DNA of 64,000 bases from Orientallactaga sibirica. Lineage: Eukaryota > Chordata > Mammalia > Rodentia > Dipodidae. Of this stretch, positions 22,381-33,637 are shown in pieces. The stretch lies in the NCBI GenBank assembly GCA_036365145.1, contig JAEOAD010002231.1, forward strand, positions 5,563,501-5,627,500, in the 5' to 3' direction. A program made the position numbers and the translations under genes. Positions within the stretch are counted from its first letter, which is position 1. Each line of letters opens with the position of its first letter. The notes below the pieces were generated by a model. That model made no database searches, was not told the origin of the DNA, and was given only the letters and a program-made list of their open reading frames with translations.

Positions 22381-22797
22381 TGTGGGGTCCACCCTCCTGG
22401 GGAGTCTGCTGCCCTGCTTGACTGACATGACCAAGGATTGTTTGCCTAAAACCATCCTGTTCCACTCCCATTTCCTGGCCTAAACACAAGTTCCGTTTGC
22501 CCCAGGTGGCTCTTGCTTAACAGTAAACAACAGGATATGAGAATGTAAACAACAGGATAGAAGAATGTAAACAATAGGATAGGAGAATGTAAACAACAGG
22601 ATAGGAGAATGTAAACAACAGGATAGGAGAACATAACCTTCTAACCCTGGTACATTTCCACAGTGCTGTAAGACTATATATATCACCCTCTGACTTCAAT
22701 AAATGGCATTCTTGAAGCACGAATGACCCAGAGACTGTCTCTTCAATCCTCAGCACCTCGCCCAGCTCGGGATCATGGTGGTAGTGCAGGCGCTACA
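22381..22797 (+). mobile_element. 3' LTR (417 bp) with five 22-bp repeats
   Basis: It starts TGTGGGGTCC and ends GCGCTACA. It is 69 bp longer than the 5' LTR, exactly accounted for by five 22-bp units (about 22524-22633) against 41 bp of that repeat in the 5' LTR. The remainder is nearly identical. The repeats lie in U3 upstream of the TATA-like box, where enhancers reside. Confidence 0.93.
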
Positions 22798-22880
22798 TAA
22801 AAATATTAAAACTATCTAAAATAAACCTAGATGATACTGATTCATACTTATTTATTTTTTGGTTTGGAATACTCAGTATT

Positions 22881-23222
22881 TGGGGGTAGTTTGAATGCAA
22901 TGTCCCCATAGCTTTTGATATTTTTCATTAAGATTAAGCTTCCCACTTAGTCTTCAGAAAGGCAGAGAACTGCTGAAGAAGGTTTGTCACTGGGAAGTGG
23001 ATCTTGAGTCTAGCCCCAGTGGGTGTGTCCTGAGCCAACTTGAACTCTGGATGCTTGTTGTTTTCTTGGCCTCTCTGCTCTGGATGTGTGATAGTGTGAA
23101 CCAGCTTCCTCTGCCATGATTAACCTTCCTCTGGAATCTGTAAATCTTACATAAACTCTTTCCCTCCCATAAGGTGTTTTTGGTCAGGTGTTTGTCCCAG
23201 CAATGAGAAGGTAACTGCATCA
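22881..23222 (+). mobile_element. 5' LTR of MaLR-like provirus
   Basis: It begins TGGGGGTAGTTTGAATG and ends GGTAACTGCATCA. The 'tcaggtgtttgtcccagcaa' end block is shared with the 3' LTR and with other LTRs in the window. Confidence 0.8.
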
Positions 23223-23228
23223 GAAGAT

Positions 23229-23246
23229 TGGTACCAGAAGTGAGGT
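23229..23246 (+). promoter_or_regulatory. Primer binding site, tRNA-Leu-like
   Basis: TGGTACCAGAAGTGAGGT follows the 5' LTR by six bases and resembles the leucine-tRNA primer binding site (TGGTGTCAGAAGTGGGAT) usual in ERVL and MaLR elements, with several mismatches. Confidence 0.65.
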
Positions 23247-24003
23247 CATTGTTGTGATGGATTTGACCATAAAGTTGTTGGTCTGTTGAAATGTGTTTAT
23301 GGGAGGAAAGTGAAACTATTTAGTACTGTGGACTGGAGAAGGCTTGCAGTGCTGTAAGCTGAGATTTATAGGCTATTGTGGTGAAAGTTGGAAAGTGTAA
23401 AATACAAAGAGAATAAAAGCTTGGCTTATGAATATTCAAAGAAGAAGAGAACATTGTTGGAACTGGGTTACTGGCAGAAAGGCTAGATGTGTTCTTCTGA
23501 TCATACCTTGAGAATTTGAGCAAGAATTTGGGCTGGTATGCTTGGCAGAAGTATAACACAGAAAGATATGAAAGATGCACAGTTTATTACAGAAAGAAAT
23601 TCAAGCAAGCTTGAAGTTACAAGCGCAGTGTCTAGTTTTAGACTTAAACTATAATTGCTTAATTTACCACCATTAAAGGTGGTCCAACCATTTTGCATTG
23701 GGACAATGGGAAAAATAATACCTGAGGGTGAAATCTACCCATGAAAAGCTCAATCTAGTAAGAATTAGATTCTTTTGAAAGGAGGTGGCTTGCAGGAAGA
23801 CTGATAAGGTAGTTTTCTGCTCTTAAAGGTCAAATATTCTCTGCATTTACCAATTTTTTTATGCTGCCCACATGTAACTGGTTGGAAGCATAAAAATGCA
23901 GAGAAACAACTCTTGAAGTTCACACAGTTACAAAAGCCACTGAGATGTGACAATGGGAAGCAGGGCTGAAATCCCTGAAATCCTCAGAAAATTATTATAT
24001 GGA
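23247..24003 (+). mobile_element. MaLR internal region, 5' part
   Basis: Non-coding internal sequence, ending in the left copy of the L1 target duplication (23988-24003). Confidence 0.65.
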
Positions 24004-26288
24004 ACAAAAATCAAGTCCAAATGGATTAAGCACCTCAATACAAGACCTGAAACTCATCTCCTACTGGAAAAAACTAGGAGGAACTCTCCATGATACAGAA
24101 GTGGGGAAAGACTTCCTGAACAAAACCCCAGTAGTCCAGGAAATTAAACAAGCACTCAACCAATGGGATTTCATGAAGCTTAAAAGCTTTTGCACAAACA
24201 TACCTAAGCAAAGCCAATAGATTACCCACTGAATGGGAGAAAATCTATGCTACTGTCAAAAGTATAATATCTAGAATCTACAAAGAACTTAAAAAACCAA
24301 ACAATAAAAAAAAAAAACCCTGTCCAAAAATGGGGCAGCGAACTGAAAAAGGGAGCTCAAAAGGGAGTTCTGAGATGAAGCAATACAAATGGCTAATGCA
24401 CACAGTTAAGAAAATGTTCAACATCCCTAACCATTAGGGAAATGTAAATTAAAACAACCATGAGATTCCACCTTACTCCAGTAAGGAAGGAAATCATTAA
24501 AAAAAAAAATCTAACAATGACAAATGTTGGTGAGGATGTGGGGAAAGAGGAATCCTTATTTGCTGTAGATAGAATGTAAACTTATACAACCATTATGAAA
24601 ATCAATAAAGAGATTCCTGAAAAGGATGAACATAGAGCTACCAACAGACCCAGTTATTCCGTTATGGGGTATTTATCCTAAATGCTCCATCCATCACTAC
24701 AGAGATATTTTCTCAACCATGCTTATAGCTGCTCAATTCATTATAGCTAAGAACTGGAATTAACCTAGGTGCCCCTCATTGGATGAATGGATAATGAAGC
24801 TGAGGTACATTTACACAATGGAATTCTACTCAGCACTAAGAAAAAAATGATACAATGAAATCTGTAGAAAAATGTACATAATTGGAACAGATCATACTCA
24901 GCAAACTTACCCAATCACAGACAGACAAATGCCACATGGTCTCACTTATCTGTGGTTCCTAACCTCGACCTGCTCATATACCTGATAGGCAACTTAAGGC
25001 CTAGACAATAGGGATGGAAGGGTTTGGGGGGAAAGAGTGAAGGGGAAAACAAACACAAAACTAAATCCAAAATTAACTGGTACCATAGAAACCTTTATCC
25101 TTGGAGATGGACCAAAACATGTTAACCTCAAAAGGAGTAAGGGGGGTGGCAAATGAAAAATAGGGCCCTGGAGAGGATGGGATGAAGCCTAAGCATAAAA
25201 GATATTTTTTTCTGTCTCTGGCCTGTAACTCCTAATACCAGAAATTGATTGCTACCCACATGGAGCTGTTGACAGGAGAGACCTACGAGGTTCCCAAATC
25301 AAGACAGCTTTTGGTCAAAGCACTTGATTACTTCTTTGAGGCAAAAGGTAAGACCCTATTGCTGAATTCACTATATGCTGCCAACGCAGAGCATGGAGAG
25401 ACCTAGCTGAAATCCAGAAGAAAACTAGTCCCTAGATAGCCTGTCTAGTGCCGGAAAGCACTACATGAGCTACTGGGGGAAAATTGGCCAGCAATGTTCT
25501 AAGCAACCAGAGGTCTAAGCTACTCAGGATCCAACATCCTGAGAGGATGTACATGCCAGTGAAATAGTGGCACATAGCCTTGGTGGGTAACCAATATCTT
25601 TAGGTTTCTGATTGGCTAAGAGATTTGCTCAGTGTAAAGGAACCCATATGTAGAATTGGGAACCAGATCAGAATCCTATATAGATAAAGATAATACTCTC
25701 CTGTGTCAAGCTCTCACTAGTCTTTGGCTAAAAGAGGGCTACTTACATAAAACTCTCCCTAAATTAATAATGTTTATCCCATTTATACTATGCTGACTTC
25801 ACTCTCCACTGGATAATCTATTATTTTCTTTTTTAGAAGGCAGTGAGATCCTAAGAGATAAACCATCCCTCACATTGCACCCAAGCCACAGCTGAAACCA
25901 CAGAGGAATTGGGCAGATGAGCATGAGTGCTGCCTCCATGCTAAACTTGATTATCAGCACCAGGGTGTAGGAAACAGACTTGGAGGATCCTCAACACCTA
26001 CCAAAGCAGAGATCTGGAGGCTCCTGAGAGCTCATCTCTGAAGTAGACTTAAAATTCACTAACCACAGCTCAGGGAATTTTACAGAAGAGGGAGCAGAAA
26101 GATTTTAAGAGCCACAGGTTAAGACATCATGCCCATAGGCATTCCTTCCCCCCCAAAATAAGTGACATTGCTCCCACAACACATAAAAGACAACCCCATA
26201 GGGAATACTTGCATCCCCAATGTGGAGCATAGCCAACAGAATGGGAACACAGGGAACCAACACATGATGTATCCATGTGAAACATGTT

Positions 26289-26329
<41 letters not shown>

Positions 26330-26360
26330 GAAAAAAATTAAAAATAAACCCCTCCCCACA
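24004..26360 (+). mobile_element. 5'-truncated L1 with TSD, inside MaLR
   Basis: It starts within the 3' third of ORF2: about 73 codons remain open (23999-24220), including a 'MKLKSFC'-type stretch seen in L1 ORF2. It continues through disrupted ORF2 to the 'gatgaatggataatgaagc' and 'ggaattctactcagc' landmarks near 24780-24835. A long 3' UTR follows (about 25020-26280), then a (TAA)n/A-rich tail. The flanks AAAATTATTATATGGA (23988-24003) and AAAATTATTGTATGGA (26361-26376) are a 16-bp target duplication with one mismatch. Confidence 0.9.
26291..26326. repeat. (TAA)n microsatellite in L1 tail
   Basis: About twelve TAA units form the L1 3' tail, followed by A-rich sequence. A related L1 3' end at 52214 has only 'taataaaaag', so the expansion is local. 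It produces spurious poly-Ile or poly-Leu frames on the complement. Confidence 0.95.
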
Positions 26361-26376
26361 AAAATTATTGTATGGA

Positions 26377-26862
26377 CCTATGATGATAATAATGTGATTC
26401 ACAGTGTAGAGCCAATGGTGTTTGGGTCATACCAAGCTGTTGAATAGTTGCCAAGAAGATCTGTGAGCTTGGGATGGAGTTTCCCCTGGGCTGTGAGCAG
26501 CCCATCAGGAAGGGTGGAATTGGAAACCCAGAGACTTTATCTCTGGTTATAGATGTTGGACTTGGAACGGCAGATGTTTGATGTTTCCCTGCTGGTTATT
26601 GATTTTGCATTAATCTAGTCTCTCCTTGCTATGTCTTCTTTTTGTTATGTGAATGTTTACTCTGTGCCATTATGTTTTAGAAATATGCAACTTGCATTTT
26701 GATTTTACAAGGTTCACAATTAAGAGACATTCTTAAATCTCAGATAAGACTTTGGACTTTTAAACAATGTTAAAGTTGGTGATGGCTAGGGAACTTTTGA
26801 CATTAGACTGAGTGTATTTTGCATTTTCAGATGGTCATGAATACATGGGGCCAGGGCTAGAA
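26377..26862 (+). mobile_element. MaLR internal region, 3' part
   Basis: It resumes after the L1 and ends 'ggggccagggctagaa' just before the 3' LTR, a purine-rich polypurine-tract-like boundary. The 26647-26672 block is shared with 15825-15850. Confidence 0.7.
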
Positions 26863-27176
26863 TGTGGTAGTTTGACAGTAATGTCCCCCTAGCCTCAGAT
26901 ATTTTTTATTAAGTTTAAGATTCCTACTTAGTATTTAACAGCCAGAGCCCTGCTGAAGGAGGTGTGTCACTGGGGGAAGATTTTGAGTCTATCCCCAAGC
27001 CAGTTTGAGTTCTGAGTACGTACTGTTGTTTTTCCTTTTGCCTCTCTTCTATGGAGGTATGATGAAGTGAGCCAAATTTTCCACCATGATGAATCTTCTC
27101 CTGGAAACAGCAAGCCTGAAATAAAAGCTGCTTCTGTTCAGGTGTTTGTCCCAGCAACAAGAAGGTAACTACAACA
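26863..27176 (+). mobile_element. 3' LTR of MaLR-like provirus
   Basis: It begins TGTGGTAGTTTGACAG and ends GGTAACTACAACA, with an 'aataaaagctgcttctg' polyadenylation region. It is collinear with 22881-23222. Confidence 0.8.
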
Positions 27177-27267
27177 ATATTACAAATACTTATTCTCTAA
27201 TATAATGTCTTTATTTAAATGTATCATTATGACCTTTCAAAAAATATACTTGAAATAATTAGTATAT

Positions 27268-27536
27268 GGGGCTGGAGAGATGGCTTGGCTGTTAAGGTGC
27301 CTGCCTGCTAAGCCTAAGAACCCTGTTCCAATCTCCAGGTCCCAGTTTAGCCAGATGCAAAGCGATGCAAGGGCGCAATACTGCACTTGCCCACAAGGGG
27401 GAGCATGCATCTGGATTTCATTCACAGCAGCTGAGAGACTGCTGGCATGCCCATTCTCTGTCTCCCTCTCCCTCTCTCTCTGTCTGTCTCTTTCTGTGTC
27501 TCTCTCTCCAAAAATAAAAAAAAATAAAATAAAAAT
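27268..27536 (+). repeat. tRNA-derived SINE with TSD
   Basis: Sense copy from GGGGCTGGAGAGATGGCTTGG through the TC/TCTG tract to an A-rich tail. The flanks 'aataattagtatat' (27254-27267) and the same string starting near 27535 form a 14-bp target duplication. It has an extra block near 27360-27400 ('caagggcgcaatactgcac') compared with its neighbours. Confidence 0.92.
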
Positions 27537-27617
27537 AATTAGTATATTATACAATGCATGTATATATGCATATATATAGATATATTTAAATTTTTTACAA
27601 AATTTGAGATCATTATT

Positions 27618-27738
27618 AAATATATATTTATTTTTTAATATTTCATTCATTTATTTACTTATTTGAGTGAGAGAGAGAGAGAGAGAATGGGCATGCCAGA
27701 GACTCTAGCCATTGCAAACAAACTCCATATATCTAGAT
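27618..27738 (-). repeat. tRNA-derived SINE, truncated
   Basis: Only the antisense tail, GAGA tract and 'gggcatgccagagactctag' to 'aactccatat' portion is present. A short (GATA/GA)n stretch follows and the tRNA-like head is missing. Confidence 0.85.
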
Positions 27739-27869
27739 AGAGATAGAGAGAGAGATAGTAATAGTAACCTAAAGAAAGAAATGTTGATACAAAATAAAAA
27801 ATCAATTTAAAAGAAATTTCAGAATCAAGCATTTGCATACATAGGTAACATTAAGTAAGAAAATGTTTT

Positions 27870-28072
27870 AGGACTGAATAGATGGCTTAGCAGTTATGGC
27901 TCTTGCTTGCAAAACCTAAGGACCCAGGTTGAATTCCCCAGTTCCCATGTAAGCCAGATGCACAAGGTAGTGCATGGATCTAGAGTTCATTTGCAATGCC
28001 TGGAGCCCCTGGTGTACCCATTCTCTCTCTCAATCTCTCTCTCTTTGTCTCACATAAATATATACATAAAGT
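27870..28072 (+). repeat. tRNA-derived SINE
   Basis: Sense copy from 'ggactgaatagatggcttagc' through 'gcccctggtgtaccc' and a TC tract to an 'ataaatatatacataaa' tail. Several substitutions are present in the A-box region. Confidence 0.9.
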
Positions 28073-29199
28073 AAAATGTTATTTGGTGAAAAAATGATTA
28101 ACATTATGTTGAAACATATTGTAAGAGAGTCAAAAATAAGTTCCAAGATTTAAAGCTCTAAACTTAGAACTATAGGCTTCTCATATAGTGTCTTCTGATA
28201 GTTGTTTTAATAGAGCCTATTTTTATGTTAACAGACTTTAATGTGCTAGAGAATTAAAGACACTTTAGCACCTAAAGAATAAAATGTAAATGAGGTGAAA
28301 CTATACTAAAGGCAACTGAACACTGCAGCTCATCCTAACCCTATTGTTGTTGTAAGTGGCATTTGCAAGTCTCCTAAATTTGAACTCCAGCTCTGATGAT
28401 CTACCAATATAAAAAGGAGAAAAATCAAAATCCAGAACTGGAGATTCAACATGTTACAAAATAAGGGAGAAACAGAAAGTAATGATGAAGCCAGTCACCA
28501 TCTATGCAGCTGTGCTTGTGTGTGTTTTGTCAAGTTCAAGGAGGCTCAGCCATGAAATTGTTTTAAGCTACTTCTCAACTATGAATGCCTGTAGGAACAC
28601 AGTGGAGCTGGTTAGACAATTCTTCTACAAATAGGTTTTGAAATGGCCAGCAGAGGGTCATTGATACAGAGGACACCAGAAAATAGGAGCAGTGTTGAGA
28701 ATAACCAGAAATGACAGCCAGGAGAAAACAGATATATGCAAACGTCAAGGTATAAAGGGACACAGATTGCTGATAAACACAAAATGACAATAATGGCATA
28801 TAAAAACAAGAACTAAAAGATTGCTGAAAGAAATAATGAAAAGTAATATTTGAAGGTTCAAGAGAAAATTGATTAGCACCTCTGAATATAAAACTCATTA
28901 GCAGAAATTTACAGTAGCACAAATTTTACTAAATGGGTAGAAGTATGGATTTCTCTAAACCAGAACAAGGGCTCCAGAGCACATCTTTCCATCTTATATC
29001 AAGTAAAATTTGGCTTAACATATAAAGAATCTTCAAGAATTCACTGTGAAACACACCCACATCAGCAGGATAGCCTGTGTGAACTGACTTGAGGCTGCAA
29101 CTGTCCTCCCAAGGCTTAAATTTCAACTCCAACAACTCAAGCAAGCACTGCACAGGTGTGAAACTGAACTATCTTAAACTCTGTTCATAATTTACATCT
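28073..29199. other. Unrecognised sequence
   Basis: No gene or repeat was recognised. A complement-strand frame of 115 codons (28575-28922) has no family resemblance or splice context and is treated as chance. Confidence 0.35.
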
Positions 29200-29500
29200 A
29201 TGTTACTGATCCCATCGCTGTTAAAAATCTATGAGATAATTAACTTACAAAGAGGAAATGTTTGCTTTAGTTCACAAGTTTGAGGGTTTCAACACATGAA
29301 GGACTGCCCTGTTAACTGGGGACTGGGGAGCAGTATATCATGGTGAATAGGAAATGAGTGGTAGAGGAAGAAGTGAGGGTACCACACAGTTCTTTGAGAG
29401 TGCACACTCAATTACTAAAAGACATCTCGCTAATCCACTTCTTAAAGTTTTCACAACCTTCCAATAGTGCCAGGCTGGGGGAAAGATCCAAACTATGAAG
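29200..29500 (-). mobile_element. MaLR/MLT-type LTR
   Basis: The antisense landmarks 'aaaggaggaaa'-like, 'tttagttcacaagtttgagg', 'ccaatagtgccaggctggg' and 'gatccaaactat' occur in the order of old mammalian MaLR LTRs read on the complement. It is considerably diverged. Confidence 0.55.
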
Positions 29501-30214
29501 GACTTTAAGAATATTTAATATTGCTAATAATTTCTGAAAATAGCTGTTCTAAGGTTCTTAATGTAATATTTCTCATAGTGTTACTATTCGAATGTCCTTC
29601 AGAGTAACTTGTAATTCAGATGTACTTGGTATGCTTTCTTTGAACTCATGTATGGCTCAAGAGATATGTTGTCTCACATAATTCTTTGTGTTCTATTAAA
29701 ATAAACTAATTATAATATATGCATGTTGCTATTATTTTTGAAAGCATTGGGTTTCAGCCAGAGATTTTTTTTCAGTATTTTAAAATGCCACAACTTTGTT
29801 ACATTTCTGTGGTTCTTATCTTGGTTATTCTCAACATAAGTTGACATTTCTTTCTCTCTGGATGCTGTGAGAATTTGCTTTTATCTTTACAGAAGTCTGA
29901 AGATCAGATTTCTGGGTATCTTAGTGTTTACTCGAAAGTTAAATCTAAAATAAAATCAGTATATCCTTGAGTTAATTATTAATAGAGTCAATTATTCAAG
30001 CTGACTCACTGTTATATGTTCACTATTCTTTCACCTTATGCTTTCTAAAAAAATCAGGAATCATTTTTGAGACAAAATTTCCAGGACTTGATTCCTTCCA
30101 AAGCCCAATTTCTCACCTGTGTTTTAATATTTGAATATTTTAAATAATCTTGAATATTTCTAATTATGTGATGTACACAACTTTCTAAGAAACTTAATTT
30201 TGTATGTTAAGTAC
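29501..30214. other. Unrecognised AT-rich sequence
   Basis: No feature was recognised. Confidence 0.4.
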
Positions 30215-30449
30215 ATTAAAAAATTTAAAGCTCTTTAATTTTATTTGCTTATTTGAGAGAGAGAGACACAAATACAGAGAGAGAGAGAGAAAGAGAGAAT
30301 GGGTGGGTCAGGGCTTCTAACCACTACAAATGAACTCCAGACACATGTGCCACCTTGTGGATTTGGCTTACATGGGTGGTAGGAAATCAAATCTTGATCC
30401 TTAGGCTTTGCAGGCAGGTAACTTTATTGCTAAGCCATCTCTCCAGCCC
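30215..30449 (-). repeat. tRNA-derived SINE
   Basis: Full antisense copy with GAGA tract, 'atgaactccagacacatgtg' block and tRNA-like head ending 'gctaagccatctctccagccc'. Confidence 0.93.
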
Positions 30450-31000
30450 TATTTTAACTTTTCATATGAAAGTTTTCATAGAAAACTATAAAAAGTTAGA
30501 ATAAAATTTATGGTTCATTATAATTACTTAAACTATTTTTTCAAAGGCTTTGGCTATGGGTACTGTTAGACATACATCTCTTTTCATTCCAATGGCTATA
30601 ATCAATGTCCTCTGTTAATGAAATGATAAGACATCATAAAGGATCAAAATAATCACAATTATCATATAATGGTATGATCAATATAAATCAGATAGCAAAA
30701 GTTGTGAAAAATTATTATCCAGACCCATAAAATTAATGAATGCTGATTTAATTCATTGTTAGTACCGCAATAGGAAATACAGTGGCATGGTGCCCAGATG
30801 ATGTGAAAAAAGAATAACCATCACCATTTGAACAACATTCCATATAAACTAATCTTTTCTGTATCTTCAGCATAGTTTCCATATAAAATATTATTTTTCA
30901 TGTTGTATAATACATGGAAATATTCCTCCAATGAGACAAGAATGCATTTCTAAGCACTAATAGTCTGTTTGGCAATTTTCAAATTAATTCATCTCTCTTA
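30450..31000. other. Unrecognised AT-rich sequence
   Basis: No feature was recognised. Confidence 0.4.
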
Positions 31001-31004
31001 AAAT

Positions 31005-31250
31005 TTCTGAGGTCTCTCAGGCGCTCTAATTGCTTCCGCTAATTCCCATGTAAATCCAATCCAAATTTCTGATTATGTTTGCAAGATAATAAACAAAGTA
31101 GAAATCAGTTGGGAAGCACACCCCCTCACTGGGTACTCTGCAGCATCAGCCACTCACATCTGGATTACTAGTCCTGTGATGCAAGAAAAGAGACCTCAAT
31201 GAGATGAGCAGCAATGAAGTCCTCACATGACCAAGGTGTATAAAAGTATT
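31005..31250. promoter_or_regulatory. Candidate conserved non-coding element
   Basis: Repeat-free sequence dense in homeodomain-type cores (TAATTG, TAATTC, TAATCC) and a forkhead-like 'ataaacaaag', with little sign of decay. This composition is common in developmental enhancers of gene deserts. It is inference only; no cross-species alignment was available. Confidence 0.25.
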
Positions 31251-32080
31251 ACTATTTTCATTAATGATAAGAACAAGAAAATAAGTCTAGTGTTGGGAAA
31301 AAATCACTCTATTATTTCAAAACTATCTCAAGTGCAGCATGTGCTGCAGTGAGCCATTCTCTGAGTCATACAGATTTAGTAGTTGTGGAAAAATTTAGAT
31401 CTAAAATGAAGAATTTAAGAATTGTGTACAATAAATGTTCTTTATTAAATTCTTGATAGCTAAATGTTTCATTTTAAAAATAAGATGAATCTGCATCAAT
31501 ATTTATTAATTTAGGAATCATATGGATAATAAGTGTCTCAAAGCAAATTTTACATCTTGTATTACTACATGGTTCTCTAAAAACTGTTATACATATAAGG
31601 TTATTTAGTAAATGTTCAAAAGTTACAATACCATCATATAAAAGTAGAAAAAAACCAACTTATCGAGGACTAGAATATTTCATATGAGCTGTCAAACTTA
31701 ATTGACAAAGGTATATATTCTGACTGGTCCATTTCCCTTCCTTTGTCTCTCTCAGTCCTCCCCATTCCCCACCACACGAGAATATTGAAATTTGTTTAAT
31801 AGTTACCTGTACAGTGGCCTCTGCCTTTTGAAGGGAAGAGTGACACACTTCTCACTTTAATTAAGCAGATAATAGTGATTCAGTTCAGTGAGGAAGGAAT
31901 GCATCAGACTAAGACAACAGTAAAGCTATTTTTTTAATGCCAGACTTAGTCACATTGTAAATGTAAAGGGTCAGTTCCTAAAGGACATTAAAAATACTTT
32001 CCCAGTGTACATATGAAGGTAGAAAAGCAAAATGGATGGCTTATTGATGACACAGAGAATATTTTGGTGATAATCACAAC
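31251..32080. other. Unrecognised sequence
   Basis: No gene or repeat was recognised. Confidence 0.4.
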
Positions 32081-32118
32081 ATTTTCTTTTCTTTCTTTTA
32101 GAGATAGAGATAGAGAGG

Positions 32119-32153
<35 letters not shown>

Positions 32154-32336
32154 GGCACACCAGGGCCTCAGCCACTGAACTTGAACTCCAGACACTTGCA
32201 CCACCTAGTGGGCATGTGTGACCTTGTGCTTGCCTCACCTTTTTGCATCTGGTTTATGTGGGATCTGGAGAGTAGAACATGGGTCTGTAGGCTTCACAGG
32301 CAAGTGCCTTAACCATGAAGCCATCTCTCAAGCCCC
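32081..32336 (-). repeat. tRNA-derived SINE with (GA)n expansion
   Basis: Antisense copy whose GAGA tract is a long (GA)n run at 32121-32150. The head ends 'gccatctctcaagccc'. 'cacaacattttc' before and 'cacaccatttcc' after resemble a decayed target duplication. Confidence 0.9.
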
Positions 32337-33529
32337 ACACCATTTCCTTAAATCAAAGCCAAGACCAGACAAGGCCCTAACTCTTAAATTCTGTGAAGCT
32401 GAGATAGGCAAAAGAACTATGGAAGAAAAGTTTAATCCATAAAAAGTTGGCTAATAAGATTTGAGTGGGGGAAAAAAAAAAAAACACCTCCAAAACATAA
32501 AATAAAAGGAGAGGAAGCAAATGCTCATGCAGAAACTGCATTAGATTATCCAGAGCAGCTGGCTGAGGCAACTAATAATGGTGGGCACACTAAACAACAT
32601 CCTTTAATGAAGATAAAATCATGGCACATCTAGGATTTCCATGGCTAGAAAGGGGGCAGTGCAGCTTTAAATATCAAAGGAGAGACTGGGTGTGGTAGAG
32701 GCCAATATCCTTGAGTTGAACTCAATGATCATTTATTTAAAACTCTAGGATCCTTACTAATTATATTTATTATTATACTATGTTATAATATTATATTATA
32801 CACAAACTACTCTTCTTGTACTTTGTAAAAAGGAACAACAAAGCATGGATGATGGCATGTTTATTTGTAGTTGACTAAATTTTCAAGATCATTATTGAGA
32901 TCTTTTCTTAGAACAAAAAGATTCCATTGAAAATATTACTGCCCATTGATAACATACCTGGTCACTCAATAACTCTGATAGAGATGATAGAGAGAGAGCA
33001 CAATAGCTATAAGCTGTTATAACATCCCATGGACCCAGGAGTTTTAATTTTTAAGCCTTATTATTAAGGGTATATGTTTTCTAAGGTGATCATGGCAATA
33101 GAGAGAGACATTTCTCTGATGGATGTGAGCAAAATAAATTGAAATCCTTCTGAAAATGATTCACAATTGCAGGTGGCATTTAGAATACTTGTGATTCATG
33201 GGATGATTAAAAATATCCACAAAAACAGGAACTGGAGGTGGAGGCAAGTGTAGATGTGGTGGGTTTGGCAAAAGAACCTGGGGAGAGCTTGAAGAAGTGA
33301 CTTAGCTGTGATATCCTGATAAAAGTTGAATGAATGAGTTTCTTCCTATAAATGAAAAAAGAAAATGGTTTTGGTTTTCATTTGCTTGCTTTGTTTTGTT
33401 TTGGTTTCTGAGATGGAACTTACTGCAGGTGAAGATGCTATGTTGAGATGACAATAAATAACTCAGAGTGTCCCACTTAAGCCCGACAAGGCAGCAGAGA
33501 GTCATGATATATACATATACATATATATA
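32337..33529. other. Unrecognised sequence
   Basis: A very AT-rich patch lies at 32755-32815 and a short (TA/CA) run near 33508-33530. No gene was recognised. Confidence 0.4.
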
Positions 33530-33637
33530 AAATCCAGGCACTTGTTCCACTGGATTTACAGGGTACTAGGGCATCAAACCAGGGCCAGCAGGCTATACAA
33601 GCCAGTGTCTTTAACTGCTAAATCATCTCCCCAGCCC
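33530..33637 (-). repeat. tRNA-derived SINE, head only
   Basis: The antisense tRNA-like half ('catcaaaccagggcc', 'taaatcatctccccagccc') is present, while the GAGA tract and tail are missing or replaced by an 'atatacatatat' run. Confidence 0.7.

Larger units (their letters stand above)
20130..22797 (+). mobile_element. Defective ERV2-like provirus (about 2.7 kb)
   Basis: Two matching LTRs flank 1.9 kb of internal sequence. TAAAAA duplications (20124-20129 and 22798-22803) prove a single retroviral integration with the 6-bp spacing of class II ERVs. The internal part has a primer binding site, splice donor, gag start, amplified matrix-coding segment, env transmembrane remnant and polypurine tract. 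Protease, polymerase and most of gag and env are absent, so it depended on enzymes supplied in trans. The LTRs differ at about eight positions outside the enhancer repeats, mostly at CpG-derived sites. Confidence 0.92.
22881..27176 (+). mobile_element. MaLR-like provirus with nested L1
   Basis: Matching LTRs at 22881-23222 and 26863-27176, a leucine-type primer binding site, non-coding internal sequence and near-matching 5-bp flanks GTATT (22876-22880) and ATATT (27177-27181) indicate one ERVL/MaLR insertion. The 5-bp duplication and lack of coding sequence are typical of MaLR. An L1 at 24004-26360 splits the internal part. Confidence 0.8.

Noticed and set aside
18834..22797. Solo LTR at 18834 and provirus at 20130 considered one element
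   Set aside because: The LTR sequences are unrelated and each has its own 6-bp target duplication (TATGGT and TAAAAA).
20124..22803. Class I (gammaretrovirus-like) assignment based on the glutamine primer site
   Set aside because: The 6-bp target duplication and the matrix- and env-like remnants fit class II better, so the primer site was treated as the unusual feature.
26105..26402. Frames with poly-Ile or poly-Leu runs
   Set aside because: They are the translation of the (TAA)n tail of the L1.
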